A stretch of 11,784 nt of DNA from CBDULQ01 sp965368115 (GCA_965368115.1 CBDULQ010000110.1:1-11784), one strand, 5' to 3'. Positions 1-7,538 are shown, counted from the first letter of the stretch. Numbers and translations: made by a program. The notes: generated by a model from the sequence alone, not told the origin.

Positions 1-123
1 GTCCCATGCGACCCCATATTTGATAATCTAGACGCAACCCTGTGCCCTTGCAGGGATATATTGCGGCGAATTTGGTCTAAACTTATTCGGTAACCGGCAA
101 AACTTAACAAGTTGTTGATATAC

Positions 124-2202
124 ATGAAGATTTCTAAATTTATCGCACTGTTCCTGGGCGTATTGATCAGTGTTTCCAGCGTCCAGGCATCCATCAAATC
201 GGCCCCTGCTCAGCTCGAGCCGTTATTACAGCACAGAAAAACCACGGCGGAAATCGTCGACCGCTTACGTAAAAACCACTATCAACGCACGTCCATTTTT
301 CTTGACGATCACCTGTCATCCACGGTGCTGGATCGCTACATCAAGGAACTGGATGAAAATCGCAGCTACTTTCTGGCCAGCGATATCAAGGAATTCGACG
401 GCTACCGCTTCAAGCTTGACGACGCTTTCAAGGCCGGCAACCTGAGTCCCGCATTCAAAATTTTCAACCGCTACCAGGAACGTATCCGCGATCGCCTGGA
501 TTACATGCTGGGAGAACTCGACAAGGGCGTCGAAAAGCTCGATTTCACCAAACAGGAAAAACTGCAGATCGATCGTAAAAGCGCACCCTGGGCGAAGACC
601 AGCCAGGAACTCGACCAGCTCTGGCACAAACGCCTGAAAAACGATGTGCTCAGTCTGAAACTGGCGGGCAAGGAAATGAAAGACATCCAGACCCTGCTCA
701 GCAAACGCTACGAAAACCAGGCCAAACGCATTAGCCAGACCAATAGCGAAGATGCCTACCGCATTTTCATGAATGCACTGACCCTGAGTTACGATCCGCA
801 CACCCAATATTTTTCACCGCGCGCCACCGAGAACTTCAACATTCGCATGAAGCTGTCGCTGGAAGGCATCGGCGCCATGCTGCAATCGGAAGATGAATAC
901 ACTCGGGTCACCCGCGTTATTCCCGCCGGTCCTGCGGACAAGGCCGGGCAGCTGAAAGCCAATGACCGCATCATCGGTGTCGGCCAGGGCAAGGACGGTG
1001 AAATCGTCGATGTCGTGGGCTGGCGCCTGGACGACGTGGTCGACCTGATTCGCGGCCGCAAAGGTACCGTGGTACGTCTGTCGATTCTGCCCGGTAATGC
1101 CGCCGACACGTCGAAAAGCAAAGTCATCGCCATCACCCGCGATACCGTCAAACTGGAAGAACAGGCCGCCAGCAAGAAAGTCATCGAAGTCGACGACTAC
1201 GGCAGCAAGTACAAACTCGGCGTAATCACCATTCCCAAGTTCTATATCGATTTCGAAGCCGCCAGCCAGGGCGACCCGAATTACCGCAGCACCACTCGCG
1301 ATGTTAAGCGTCTGTTGCAGGAGCTGAAAAAAGAGAAGGTCGCCGGCATCGTCATCGACCTGCGCGACAATGGCGGCGGCTCGCTGCGCGAAGTCAACGA
1401 ACTGATGGGCCTGTTTATCGAAAAAGGCCCGATCGTGCAGGTCAAGAGCACCAGTGGACGCGTCTATGTTCACCGTGACGATGATCCGGACGTGGTTTAC
1501 ACCGGTCCGCTTGCCGTGCTGGTCAATCGACTCAGCGCGTCCGCCTCGGAAATTTTTGCCGGCGCGATACAGGACTATCATCGCGGCATCGTGGTCGGCA
1601 CACAGACCTATGGCAAAGGCACGGTACAGGCCATGGTGCCGTTACTGCACGGCCAGATCACCATGACTCAGCAGAAGTTTTATCGCATCTCCGGAAACAG
1701 CACCCAGAATCGCGGCGTGATTCCGGATATCAAACTGCCGTCACTGTACGACGTGAATGAAATCGGCGAAAGCTCGCTGGATGGCGCCCTGCCCTGGGAT
1801 CGTATCCGCCCGGCCAACTATCACTCATTCGCCGACTTTTCTTCTGAAATTCCGCGTCTGGAAACGCTGCACAAGGAACGCGTCGCCAAAGACCCGGATT
1901 TCCGCTTCCTGGTGAAAACCAATCATCTGATCGAACAGCGTCGACAGATCAATTATGTATCGCTCAACGAGAAGGAACGCAAACAGGAACAGCAGGATCT
2001 GGAACAGCAACAACTGAAGCTGGAAAATGAACGTCGTCTGGCCAAGGGCATGAAGCCGATCAAGAGCCTGGATGAACTGGAAGACCGTGACGACGAAAAC
2101 AGCGATGACAAACCCGACGGGCCGATGCCGTTACTGATGGAAACCGGCCATATACTGGTCGACATGATCGAAATGAGTCAGCCGCAGTTCGCGAAACAGT
2201 AA
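124..2202 (+). CDS. prc: Tail-specific (carboxy-terminal processing) protease Prc/Tsp, periplasmic
   Basis: Serine protease of the S41A family. In characterised relatives it acts in the periplasm, degrades proteins with nonpolar C-termini and trims envelope proteins. Seen: an N-terminal signal peptide (Lys, then a hydrophobic stretch, likely cleavage after V-Q-A near residue 25); a helical N-terminal domain; a PDZ domain around residues 240-340 beginning near GIGAM; the S41 catalytic core, with the middle serine of SASASEI (S473) and lysine of YGKGT (K498) spaced 25 residues apart as in E. coli Prc S452/K477; and a C-terminal DUF3340-type domain from about 550, including a Glu/Gln/Lys-rich, probably coiled-coil stretch and an acidic segment. 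The length of 692 aa fits the family (about 680). The frame opens at a TTG at 112, but ATG 124 gives a proper signal peptide and is preferred. No clear Shine-Dalgarno is visible. The gene ends 25 bp before a strong terminator and appears monocistronic. Confidence 0.96.
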   Translation: MKISKFIALFLGVLISVSSVQASIKSAPAQLEPLLQHRKTTAEIVDRLRKNHYQRTSIFLDDHLSSTVLDRYIKELDENRSYFLASDIKEFDGYRFKLDDAFKAGNLSPAFKIFNRYQERIRDRLDYMLGELDKGVEKLDFTKQEKLQIDRKSAPWAKTSQELDQLWHKRLKNDVLSLKLAGKEMKDIQTLLSKRYENQAKRISQTNSEDAYRIFMNALTLSYDPHTQYFSPRATENFNIRMKLSLEGIGAMLQSEDEYTRVTRVIPAGPADKAGQLKANDRIIGVGQGKDGEIVDVVGWRLDDVVDLIRGRKGTVVRLSILPGNAADTSKSKVIAITRDTVKLEEQAASKKVIEVDDYGSKYKLGVITIPKFYIDFEAASQGDPNYRSTTRDVKRLLQELKKEKVAGIVIDLRDNGGGSLREVNELMGLFIEKGPIVQVKSTSGRVYVHRDDDPDVVYTGPLAVLVNRLSASASEIFAGAIQDYHRGIVVGTQTYGKGTVQAMVPLLHGQITMTQQKFYRISGNSTQNRGVIPDIKLPSLYDVNEIGESSLDGALPWDRIRPANYHSFADFSSEIPRLETLHKERVAKDPDFRFLVKTNHLIEQRRQINYVSLNEKERKQEQQDLEQQQLKLENERRLAKGMKPIKSLDELEDRDDENSDDKPDGPMPLLMETGHILVDMIEMSQPQFAKQ

Positions 2203-2227
2203 ACGCTCGTCGGCGAAGCGAAACCTC

Positions 2228-2258
2228 AAAAAAAGTGCGCCATTGGCGCACTTTTTTT
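2228..2258. terminator. Bidirectional intrinsic terminator between prc and the convergent hypothetical gene
   Basis: A perfect 14-bp inverted repeat: an A7 tract and GTGCGCC (2228-2241), a 3-nt ATT loop, then GGCGCAC and a T7 tract (2245-2258). The GC-rich core is flanked by A on one side and T on the other, so it reads as a Rho-independent terminator on both strands. It serves prc (+) and the - strand gene ending at 2277. Confidence 0.92.
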
Positions 2259-2276
2259 ATGCCGATTATTTTTTTA

Positions 2277-3017
2277 TCAGTGCAGAATATCGGAGTTACC
2301 GACCAGCCGATTAAATCGGTCCATCACTTCACGCACATGATCCGGGTAACCGACGATATCCATCTGCTGCATACCTTCCTGGAAAAACTGTCCCGCATCG
2401 ACAGGAATGTTGTTCATCAACTGACTGAATACGCGCTCCATTTCCTCGGTGTCGTGACTGCGCGTAGCCACGATACCCCAGTTGAGATTCAGAATTCGCC
2501 AGGGCCGCATCGGATTGCCTGCTTCCAGGTCCTGTTTGACGGCATCACTCGCGGCGTTCACAACCCGCCCCATCGCCTCGCTGAGTTGCAACAGGGGTTC
2601 GGGGTCCCTGATTTCATTGGCATGACCGGCAAACGCATTGACCACGATATCCAGGCGATCGATATGCCCGCCGAGATCGGCGACCCAGAGCGCCAGCGGA
2701 ATCGACAGTCGCTGCAGATCCAGCATTGCCTGTTGCAGACCTCGACTGGCGGCCAGTATCGACAGTTCGTCGAGTAATTCCAGGCCGTAATCACCCACTT
2801 TGCTAACGTCGGCACTATCCAGCTCGACCGGCGCCGCGGAGCGCTGATCCGCCTGCATGCGTTGCAGAATGTCCACACTCTGGCGCATGGCATCCAGCAT
2901 CTGCTGGCCGACTTCATCCTGCACCTGCTGACCGGCACGCAGGCTCAGCGCCAGCTGTTCACTGGCCAGTTCGAATTGTTCCACAAACTGTTCAGGTTTA
3001 ATCTGTAAAAAATTCAT
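2277..3017 (-). CDS. Hypothetical helix-rich protein, unrecognised family
   Basis: I do not recognise this family. From ATG 3017 the protein is 246 aa, starts MNFLQIKPEQF, has no signal peptide and no obvious membrane segment, and contains no cysteine. Composition (Leu, Gln, Asp, Glu, Met, Ala) and heptad-like spacing predict a mostly alpha-helical soluble protein. The first 50 residues look amphipathic and are Gln/Glu rich. The middle (LSIPLALWVADLGGHIDRLD) is the most hydrophobic part. The C-terminal third has conserved-looking Trp, Asn and Gly (RPWRILNLNWGIVATRSH). An in-frame ATG at 3041 would add 8 residues, but it leaves only 14 bp to the opposite start codon and has no Shine-Dalgarno, so 3017 is preferred; the start is uncertain. 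Codon use resembles the neighbours and frame integrity over 246 codons supports a real gene. It is divergent from a cardiolipin synthase gene, which hints at but does not prove an envelope-related role. Confidence 0.8.
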   Translation of the reverse strand: MNFLQIKPEQFVEQFELASEQLALSLRAGQQVQDEVGQQMLDAMRQSVDILQRMQADQRSAAPVELDSADVSKVGDYGLELLDELSILAASRGLQQAMLDLQRLSIPLALWVADLGGHIDRLDIVVNAFAGHANEIRDPEPLLQLSEAMGRVVNAASDAVKQDLEAGNPMRPWRILNLNWGIVATRSHDTEEMERVFSQLMNNIPVDAGQFFQEGMQQMDIVGYPDHVREVMDRFNRLVGNSDILH

Positions 3018-3055
3018 ATACACTGCTGGCCTGTGATTCATTAATATTGACGTGC

Positions 3056-4252
3056 ATGTCCGAACCTATTCATCAGGAAAACAATTATCGATTTCCCTGG
3101 CAATCCGGTAATCATTTCGAACTGCTGATTGACGGACCACAGTTTTTTCAGCGCATGCTGGAAGACATCCGGCATGCCCGGCACTACGTATTGCTGGAAA
3201 TGTACCTGGTACAACCCGGGCACATCAGCCAGGCGTTTTTCGAAGCCTTCATCGATGCAGTGCAACGCAATGTGGCCGTTTATCTGTTACTGGACGCGTT
3301 TGGCTCGGCAACCCTGTCCGACAGACAGCGTAGACAATTATCGTCTCACGGTGTTCACCTGACATTATACAACCCAATTCGTTTTAAACGACATCGGCTG
3401 GCCCTGTTTCGCGATCATCGCAAAATCATGGTAGTCGATGGCCGGGTCGCCTACGTGGGCGGTGCCGGCCTGGTCGACGAATTCGACCTGCGCAAACGCC
3501 CGGAACGCAACTGGCGCGACAATATGATGCGCATCCAGGGCGCCAATGTTGAACAATGGCAGAGTCTGTTCGTCGATAACTGGCAGCGCTGGTCGACGCA
3601 ACCGGTCGACACACTGCCGGCACCGATTCATGACAGTAATGACTGCGGCCGCGTTGCAATTACCCGTGGGCCCCAGTTGCTGGAAATCAAACGTTCCTTC
3701 CTCAATCATGTCCATCACGCCCAGCAACGTGTCTGGGTCTGCACCGCGTATTTCGTACCGTCGCGTAAATTGCGCCGTGCCCTGCGCCGTGCCGCACAAC
3801 GCGGCGTAGACGTACGCATCCTGGTGCCTGGCGCCATCACCGATGTGCCTATGGCACGTTACCTGGGACAGAAATATTATGCCCGACTGCTGGACAGCGG
3901 CGTTAAAATTTTCGAGTACCAGCATCGCTTTTTACACAGCAAAATTGTACTCTGCGATAACTGGACATCCATGGGCTCGTGTAACATCGATCGCTGGAAC
4001 ATGCACTGGAACCTGGACGCCAATCAGGAAGTGCGTAGCGAAGCATTCACCCGGGATGCCATCGACATGTTCGAACAGGATTTCGCCGATAGCATCCAGA
4101 TTATGCCGGAGATGTGGCAACGACGATCCCTGTTGAATCGGCTGCGCATTGCATTCTGGACAATGCTCGCCTATCTCGCGGAACGCCTGTTGATTCGGTT
4201 ACGTTTCCTGAAAAACTGGAGACAGATGAGAGATTCAAAGAAAGGTAAATAA
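3056..4252 (+). CDS. clsB: ClsB-like cardiolipin synthase / phospholipase D superfamily protein
   Basis: Phospholipase D superfamily enzyme. The related E. coli ClsB makes cardiolipin (and can make phosphatidylglycerol) by phosphatidyl transfer at the inner membrane. Two HKD motifs are intact: HRKIMVVD (H121, K123, D128) followed by GG at 135-136, and HSKIVLCD (H294, K296, D301) followed by GSCN at 307-310. Each half carries one PLDc domain (about 20-180 and 205-355). Length is 398 aa, close to ClsB (413), and there is no N-terminal membrane anchor as in ClsA. Residues 358-386 form an Arg-rich amphipathic/hydrophobic tail that probably binds the membrane. The frame opens at TTG 3047, but ATG 3056 is preferred. 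Divergent from the upstream hypothetical gene with a 38-bp gap, and directly followed by gloA. The PLD-type assignment is very sure. The exact substrate, and whether this is ClsB or ClsC type, is inferred from overall resemblance to ClsB. Confidence 0.88.
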   Translation: MSEPIHQENNYRFPWQSGNHFELLIDGPQFFQRMLEDIRHARHYVLLEMYLVQPGHISQAFFEAFIDAVQRNVAVYLLLDAFGSATLSDRQRRQLSSHGVHLTLYNPIRFKRHRLALFRDHRKIMVVDGRVAYVGGAGLVDEFDLRKRPERNWRDNMMRIQGANVEQWQSLFVDNWQRWSTQPVDTLPAPIHDSNDCGRVAITRGPQLLEIKRSFLNHVHHAQQRVWVCTAYFVPSRKLRRALRRAAQRGVDVRILVPGAITDVPMARYLGQKYYARLLDSGVKIFEYQHRFLHSKIVLCDNWTSMGSCNIDRWNMHWNLDANQEVRSEAFTRDAIDMFEQDFADSIQIMPEMWQRRSLLNRLRIAFWTMLAYLAERLLIRLRFLKNWRQMRDSKKGK

Positions 4253-4254
4253 TC

Positions 4255-4641
4255 ATGCGCTTACTCCATACCATGTTACGTGTCGGTGATTTGCAGAAAT
4301 CCATCGACTTCTACACCCAGGTCCTCAACATGAAACTGTTGCGCCAGAAAGATTATCCCGACGGCCGCTTCACCCTGGCTTTCATCGGCTATGGTGACGA
4401 AGCGGACAACACGGTCATCGAACTCACCCACAACTGGGATACCGAGCGCTACGATCTGGGTGAGGGTTACGGACACATCGCCATCGAAGTCGACGACGTG
4501 TATGCCGCTACCGATCTCATTCGCCAGCGCGGCGGCAAGATCATCCGCGATGCGGGGCCGATGAATGCGGGCACCACCATCATCGCTTTTGTCGAAGACC
4601 CGGACGGCTATGCCATCGAACTGATCGGCGCGAAACATTAA
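4255..4641 (+). CDS. gloA: Lactoylglutathione lyase (glyoxalase I)
   Basis: Converts the hemithioacetal of methylglyoxal and glutathione to S-lactoylglutathione, the first step of cytosolic methylglyoxal detoxification. At 128 aa it consists of one vicinal-oxygen-chelate unit of two beta-alpha-beta-beta-beta modules. The four metal ligands of E. coli GloA are at identical positions: H5, E56, H74 and E122. Short loops without the insertions of zinc-type enzymes suggest the Ni/Co-activated bacterial class (known for E. coli; inferred here). ATG 4255 lies two bases after the clsB stop. Its ribosome binding site AAAGG (4241-4245) sits inside the last codons of clsB, so the two genes are probably co-transcribed and translationally coupled. 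No terminator is seen after it. Confidence 0.96.
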   Translation: MRLLHTMLRVGDLQKSIDFYTQVLNMKLLRQKDYPDGRFTLAFIGYGDEADNTVIELTHNWDTERYDLGEGYGHIAIEVDDVYAATDLIRQRGGKIIRDAGPMNAGTTIIAFVEDPDGYAIELIGAKH

Positions 4642-4677
4642 TCCGCACATCGACTCATGATGGCGGGCATATCGGTG

Positions 4678-4683
4678 TACAAT
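4678..4683 (+). promoter_or_regulatory. Possible -10 element upstream of rnd
   Basis: TACAAT at 4678-4683 matches the sigma-70 -10 consensus at 5 of 6 positions and lies 37 bp before the rnd start in a 79-bp gap. No good -35 is found at 16-18 bp spacing (TCATGA at 17 bp is poor). It is weak evidence for an rnd promoter separate from clsB-gloA readthrough. Confidence 0.3.
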
Positions 4684-4720
4684 AGCGCTTTCGTTAAGTT
4701 CAGTCCGATACCCCGTCATC

Positions 4721-5872
4721 ATGGAAATCACCTATATCGATAACAGTCAGGCGCTACACGACGCCTGTCAGCAATTCAAATCCTGTCACGCGCTCTGTGT
4801 CGACACCGAGTTTCACCGCGAGTCCACCTATTACCCGGAACTGGCGCTGGTGCAACTCTCTGACGGTGAACTCACTGTCTGTGTCGATCCGTTCACTATC
4901 GACGACTTTCAGCCCATGCTGGATCTGTTCACCGACCCGGCCATCGTCAAGGTCCTGCATGCCTCACAGCAGGACATGGAAATTTTCTTCCATCGCTTCA
5001 ATGTGCTGCCGGCACCGGTATTCGACACACAGATTGCCGCCGGCCTGCTCGGTTACGGCGAGCAGGTGGGCTATGCGCCAATGATCAAACAGGTACTGGA
5101 TGTGGATATCGACAAATCACAAACCCGGACCGACTGGATGCAACGACCGCTCAACCGGAAGCAGATCGAGTATGCCGCCAGCGATGTCTTTTACCTGGCG
5201 CAGGCTTATCGCATTATTCACCAGGAACTGGATGAACTGGGCCGGCTGGACTGGCTGCAGGATGATTTCGACGCCCTGTCCCGTGCCGAACAGTATCAAC
5301 CCGACACCCGGGCGATGTGGAAAAAAGTCAAAGGCCATCAACAATTGCGCAGCAACCAGCTGGCGATTCTGCAGAACCTGGCGGCCTGGCGCGAGACCAC
5401 GGCACAGCAGCGCGACAAACCGCGCCGCCGAGTGACGCCGGATGAAGCGCTGATCGACATCAGCAAACAGAAACCGAATTCGGTGGATAAAATCTACCAG
5501 CTGCGCTCATTGCAGAAATTCCGCCTTGCCGCGGATGATGCCAAAGCCCTGCTGAACGCCATGCAACAGGGCCAGCAGCGGCCCAAAGAAGACTGGCCCA
5601 GCCTGCCGAAAAAATATCGCCTGAGCATGGAGCAGGATGCCCTGGTCGATGCCATGCAGGCACTGATCAAGCTGATGGCCGCCGAACACCGTATCAACCC
5701 CGGACTCTATGCGTCGCGCAAACAACTCGAAGCACTGTTGTTCGACGACACGGATATCCCACTGCTGCAGGGCTGGCGCCGTGCCCACGGCGGTCAGCAG
5801 GTCTTGGATTTTCTCGCCAACCGGGTATCCTTGCGCGTCGAATCAGGACAGTTAATCGCAGAACACGCATGA
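4721..5872 (+). CDS. rnd: Ribonuclease D
   Basis: A 3'-5' exoribonuclease of the DEDDy family, acting in the cytoplasm on the 3' ends of tRNA precursors and other small stable RNAs. The catalytic residues are all present at the same numbers as in E. coli RNase D: D28 and E30 (VDTEF), D85 (SQQDME), Y151 and D155 (EYAASD). The exonuclease domain spans roughly 1-170. An HRDC domain follows around 205-285 (QLAILQNLAAWRE onward), and a second, more diverged helical HRDC-like region occupies 295-375, as in the E. coli structure. Length is 383 aa against about 375 in E. coli. ATG 4721 is the natural start; no strong Shine-Dalgarno is visible. The stop codon overlaps the start of the next gene (ATGA), indicating an operon with the DUF3549 gene. 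Confidence 0.96.
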   Translation: MEITYIDNSQALHDACQQFKSCHALCVDTEFHRESTYYPELALVQLSDGELTVCVDPFTIDDFQPMLDLFTDPAIVKVLHASQQDMEIFFHRFNVLPAPVFDTQIAAGLLGYGEQVGYAPMIKQVLDVDIDKSQTRTDWMQRPLNRKQIEYAASDVFYLAQAYRIIHQELDELGRLDWLQDDFDALSRAEQYQPDTRAMWKKVKGHQQLRSNQLAILQNLAAWRETTAQQRDKPRRRVTPDEALIDISKQKPNSVDKIYQLRSLQKFRLAADDAKALLNAMQQGQQRPKEDWPSLPKKYRLSMEQDALVDAMQALIKLMAAEHRINPGLYASRKQLEALLFDDTDIPLLQGWRRAHGGQQVLDFLANRVSLRVESGQLIAEHA

Positions 5873-6897
5873 CCGAAATATCAGGCATTACCGACTTTAT
5901 CGACCAGGCCGGCGCCCGCTGCCAGGTCTTCGACATGGGCCGCCGCATGCAGGCGCTGAGCCGCGAGCAGTTTCTCGCTTTCGAGCGCGACGGCGAGCCC
6001 TACCCTTATCCGCTACAGCAGCAGGCCTGGCTGGGCATCATGGTCTGGCAGGACAGCTCGCCCGACGACCTGGTGATCTGGTTCGTCAAATTTCCGCTCG
6101 ATGCCCACGGCTGCCTGGCCGCGGCGATTCGCGACGATTTCGTATTCCGTCTGATCAACAAGGATGAGCCGGCGGAATCCGGTCAGGAAGACAGCAATCC
6201 CTACGGCTTCAAGCCGAAACAGGAACATATGGCCAGCTTCCATGCCCGTGCGGCGCGTATTCTCGGCCAGCCCCCGTCACGCTTCTACGAACATGCGCGG
6301 GATTATTTCTCCGGGGCCCCGGGCTTCGACCAGTGGGCCTTTGTCGGCTTTCAGGGCATTGCCGATGTGGTGGCGCGACTGGACGAGGATGACAATCGCC
6401 GGCGTCTGGCCGATGCCCTGCCGCAACTGCCGGCGCAACCGCTGGAAGCCGTCTGCCAGTGCCTGGAACACGAAATCATCGACAACACGCTGAGCGATGC
6501 CCTGGCCGCACGGCTACAACAGACGCTGAGCGCCGAAACCCCGGACGCCTATCGGGCCTCACTGCTGATACGTGCCGTATCAGGCGCCGAGAATCAGGAC
6601 CGACTGGCCACACTGATCGAAGCGGTACTGAACAGTCCACTGGCCGAACACCCGGAAGTCATCGCATCGATTTCCGGTCGCTGCTGGCTCAGCCTGCAGC
6701 AGCCCCGGCTGATGAATCGCTTTCTGGAAGTGCTGGCGCGCTGCCCGGAAGGTCAGGCGTTTTTCAACCTGGTGATCGTCGACCTGATCAATATCCCCGG
6801 CATGCAGGCGCCGATCCACACCGCGATTCGCGATCCGGAACGCTCCGACACCCTGGCCCGGGCGATCGGCGAACTGTTCCAGCAATACACCCAGTAA
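5869..6897 (+). CDS. DUF3549 family protein, function unknown
   Basis: A 342-aa soluble protein without signal peptide or membrane segment. It resembles the DUF3549 family of gammaproteobacteria, which has no established function. Seen: an N-terminal region of about 150 residues with mixed alpha/beta character, aromatic and Pro rich (EPYPYPLQQQAWLGIMVW, DLVIWFVKFPLD, then NPYGFKPKQEHMASFHAR); and a C-terminal half (about 165-342) of repeated helical pairs that look like HEAT-type repeats (ADALPQLPAQPLEAVCQCLE, LSDALAARLQQTLSA, and others). The start overlaps the rnd stop by four bases, so translational coupling to RNase D is likely, and a role linked to RNA metabolism is a reasonable but unproven inference. 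The family name rests on recalled resemblance, not on a search. Nothing is truncated or broken. Confidence 0.82.
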   Translation: MTEISGITDFIDQAGARCQVFDMGRRMQALSREQFLAFERDGEPYPYPLQQQAWLGIMVWQDSSPDDLVIWFVKFPLDAHGCLAAAIRDDFVFRLINKDEPAESGQEDSNPYGFKPKQEHMASFHARAARILGQPPSRFYEHARDYFSGAPGFDQWAFVGFQGIADVVARLDEDDNRRRLADALPQLPAQPLEAVCQCLEHEIIDNTLSDALAARLQQTLSAETPDAYRASLLIRAVSGAENQDRLATLIEAVLNSPLAEHPEVIASISGRCWLSLQQPRLMNRFLEVLARCPEGQAFFNLVIVDLINIPGMQAPIHTAIRDPERSDTLARAIGELFQQYTQ

Positions 6898-6925
6898 ATT
6901 AAATAAAGTGCCTTAGCTTCTACAG

Positions 6926-6982
6926 GTAAATAACTTATTTTAAAAGAAAAGACTTGCTCTCTTTTCGACAGTCTCTTATGAT
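6926..6982 (+). promoter_or_regulatory. Sigma-70-type promoter of the S24/LexA-like gene, with AT-rich upstream element
   Basis: A -35 TTGCTC (6954-6959) and a -10 TATGAT (6977-6982, 5 of 6 to consensus) are separated by exactly 17 bp. Directly upstream, 6926-6950 is strongly A/T rich (AAATAACTTATTT and an A-rich run), as expected for an UP element. It lies 45 bp before the start codon at 7027 and downstream of the DUF3549 stop. Confidence 0.6.
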
Positions 6983-7000
6983 CGAAACATTCTCGTTTTG
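6983..7000. promoter_or_regulatory. Imperfect palindrome at the predicted transcription start (possible operator)
   Basis: CGAAAC (6983-6988), a 6-nt spacer, then GTTTTG (6995-7000): 5 of 6 arm positions pair. It begins one base after the -10 box and spans the expected transcription start, a common place for a repressor site. It is not the CTGT-N8-ACAG box of gammaproteobacterial LexA, and the binding protein is unknown. Confidence 0.3.
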
Positions 7001-7026
7001 TTCTCACACCCAAGGGGAGTCGAACC

Positions 7027-7491
7027 ATGAGCAACGTCAGCCTGTTGATACCGAAACGCCAGCACCCCACCTGGGTCCGTGACCTGGAACAGGCGGACGC
7101 CGAAGCCATCGCCCTGGTCGATGTCCCGCTACTCGGCAACATCACCGCCGGTAACCCCATCGAACGCGTCGAGCATCGCGAAACCGTGCAGGCCCCGGCC
7201 CACATGGTGCGCCGCAACACCTATGCCCTCAAGGTGCAGGGGCACTCGATGATCGACGACAATATCCAGGACGGCGACATCATCGTGGTCGAAAAACGGG
7301 AAACCGCCGCTAACGGTCAGTCGGTCGTGGCGCTGATCAATGGCGAACAGGTGACGCTGAAAAAATTCTATATCGAGGCCGATGGCATTCGTCTGCAACC
7401 GGCGAACCCGGACATGGAACCGATCATGCTGCGTAACGAAGAAGTACAGGTGCTGGGCATCGTCGCCGGTGTCATTCGCAACTTCGAATAA
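7027..7491 (+). CDS. S24-family LexA/UmuD-like protein lacking a DNA-binding domain
   Basis: A 154-aa protein whose residues 33-152 match the LexA C-terminal (peptidase S24) domain. It carries an Ala-Gly autocleavage site (A41-G42 in NITAGNP), the catalytic serine in GHSMID (S74) and the general-base lysine in VTLKKF (K112), plus the DGD motif and a C-terminal GVIRN as in LexA. In LexA and UmuD these residues drive RecA-stimulated self-cleavage. The 70-residue winged-helix domain of LexA is absent; only a short leader (MSNVSLLIPKRQHPTW) precedes the core, giving UmuD-like proportions. The start is well supported by AAGGGGAG at 7012-7019, 7 bp before the ATG. There is no umuC next door. The gene has its own promoter and terminator. 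It could be a UmuD-type polymerase accessory, a LexA modulator, or a domain recruited to another role; the biochemical class is sure, the role is not. Confidence 0.87.
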   Translation: MSNVSLLIPKRQHPTWVRDLEQADAEAIALVDVPLLGNITAGNPIERVEHRETVQAPAHMVRRNTYALKVQGHSMIDDNIQDGDIIVVEKRETAANGQSVVALINGEQVTLKKFYIEADGIRLQPANPDMEPIMLRNEEVQVLGIVAGVIRNFE

Positions 7492-7538
7492 ACCACGGCG
7501 ACAGGAACACTCAAAGCCGCCATCATAGAAGGCTCCCA

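Noticed and set aside
38..55. CCCTG / CAGGG hairpin near the left edge, possibly a terminator
   Set aside because: Only 5 bp of stem with an 8-nt loop and no following T-tract.
61..89. TTGCGG-N17-TATTCG as a prc promoter
   Set aside because: Only 3 of 6 matches in each box; too weak to call.
814..1581. 255-codon open frame on the - strand inside prc
   Set aside because: It is antisense to the Prc PDZ and protease domains, with a composition typical of a shadow frame (many Asp, Ala and Val from the reverse of a GC-biased gene) and no recognisable domain.
6459..6902. 147-codon + strand frame within the DUF3549 gene
   Set aside because: An out-of-frame Arg/Pro/Ser/Thr-rich translation typical of GC-rich shadow frames; the DUF3549 frame is continuous and coupled to rnd.
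6898..7026. Canonical LexA box (CTGT-N8-ACAG) upstream of the S24 gene
   Set aside because: Searched by eye; ACAG occurs in TCTACAGG near 6921 but has no partner CTGT at the right distance.
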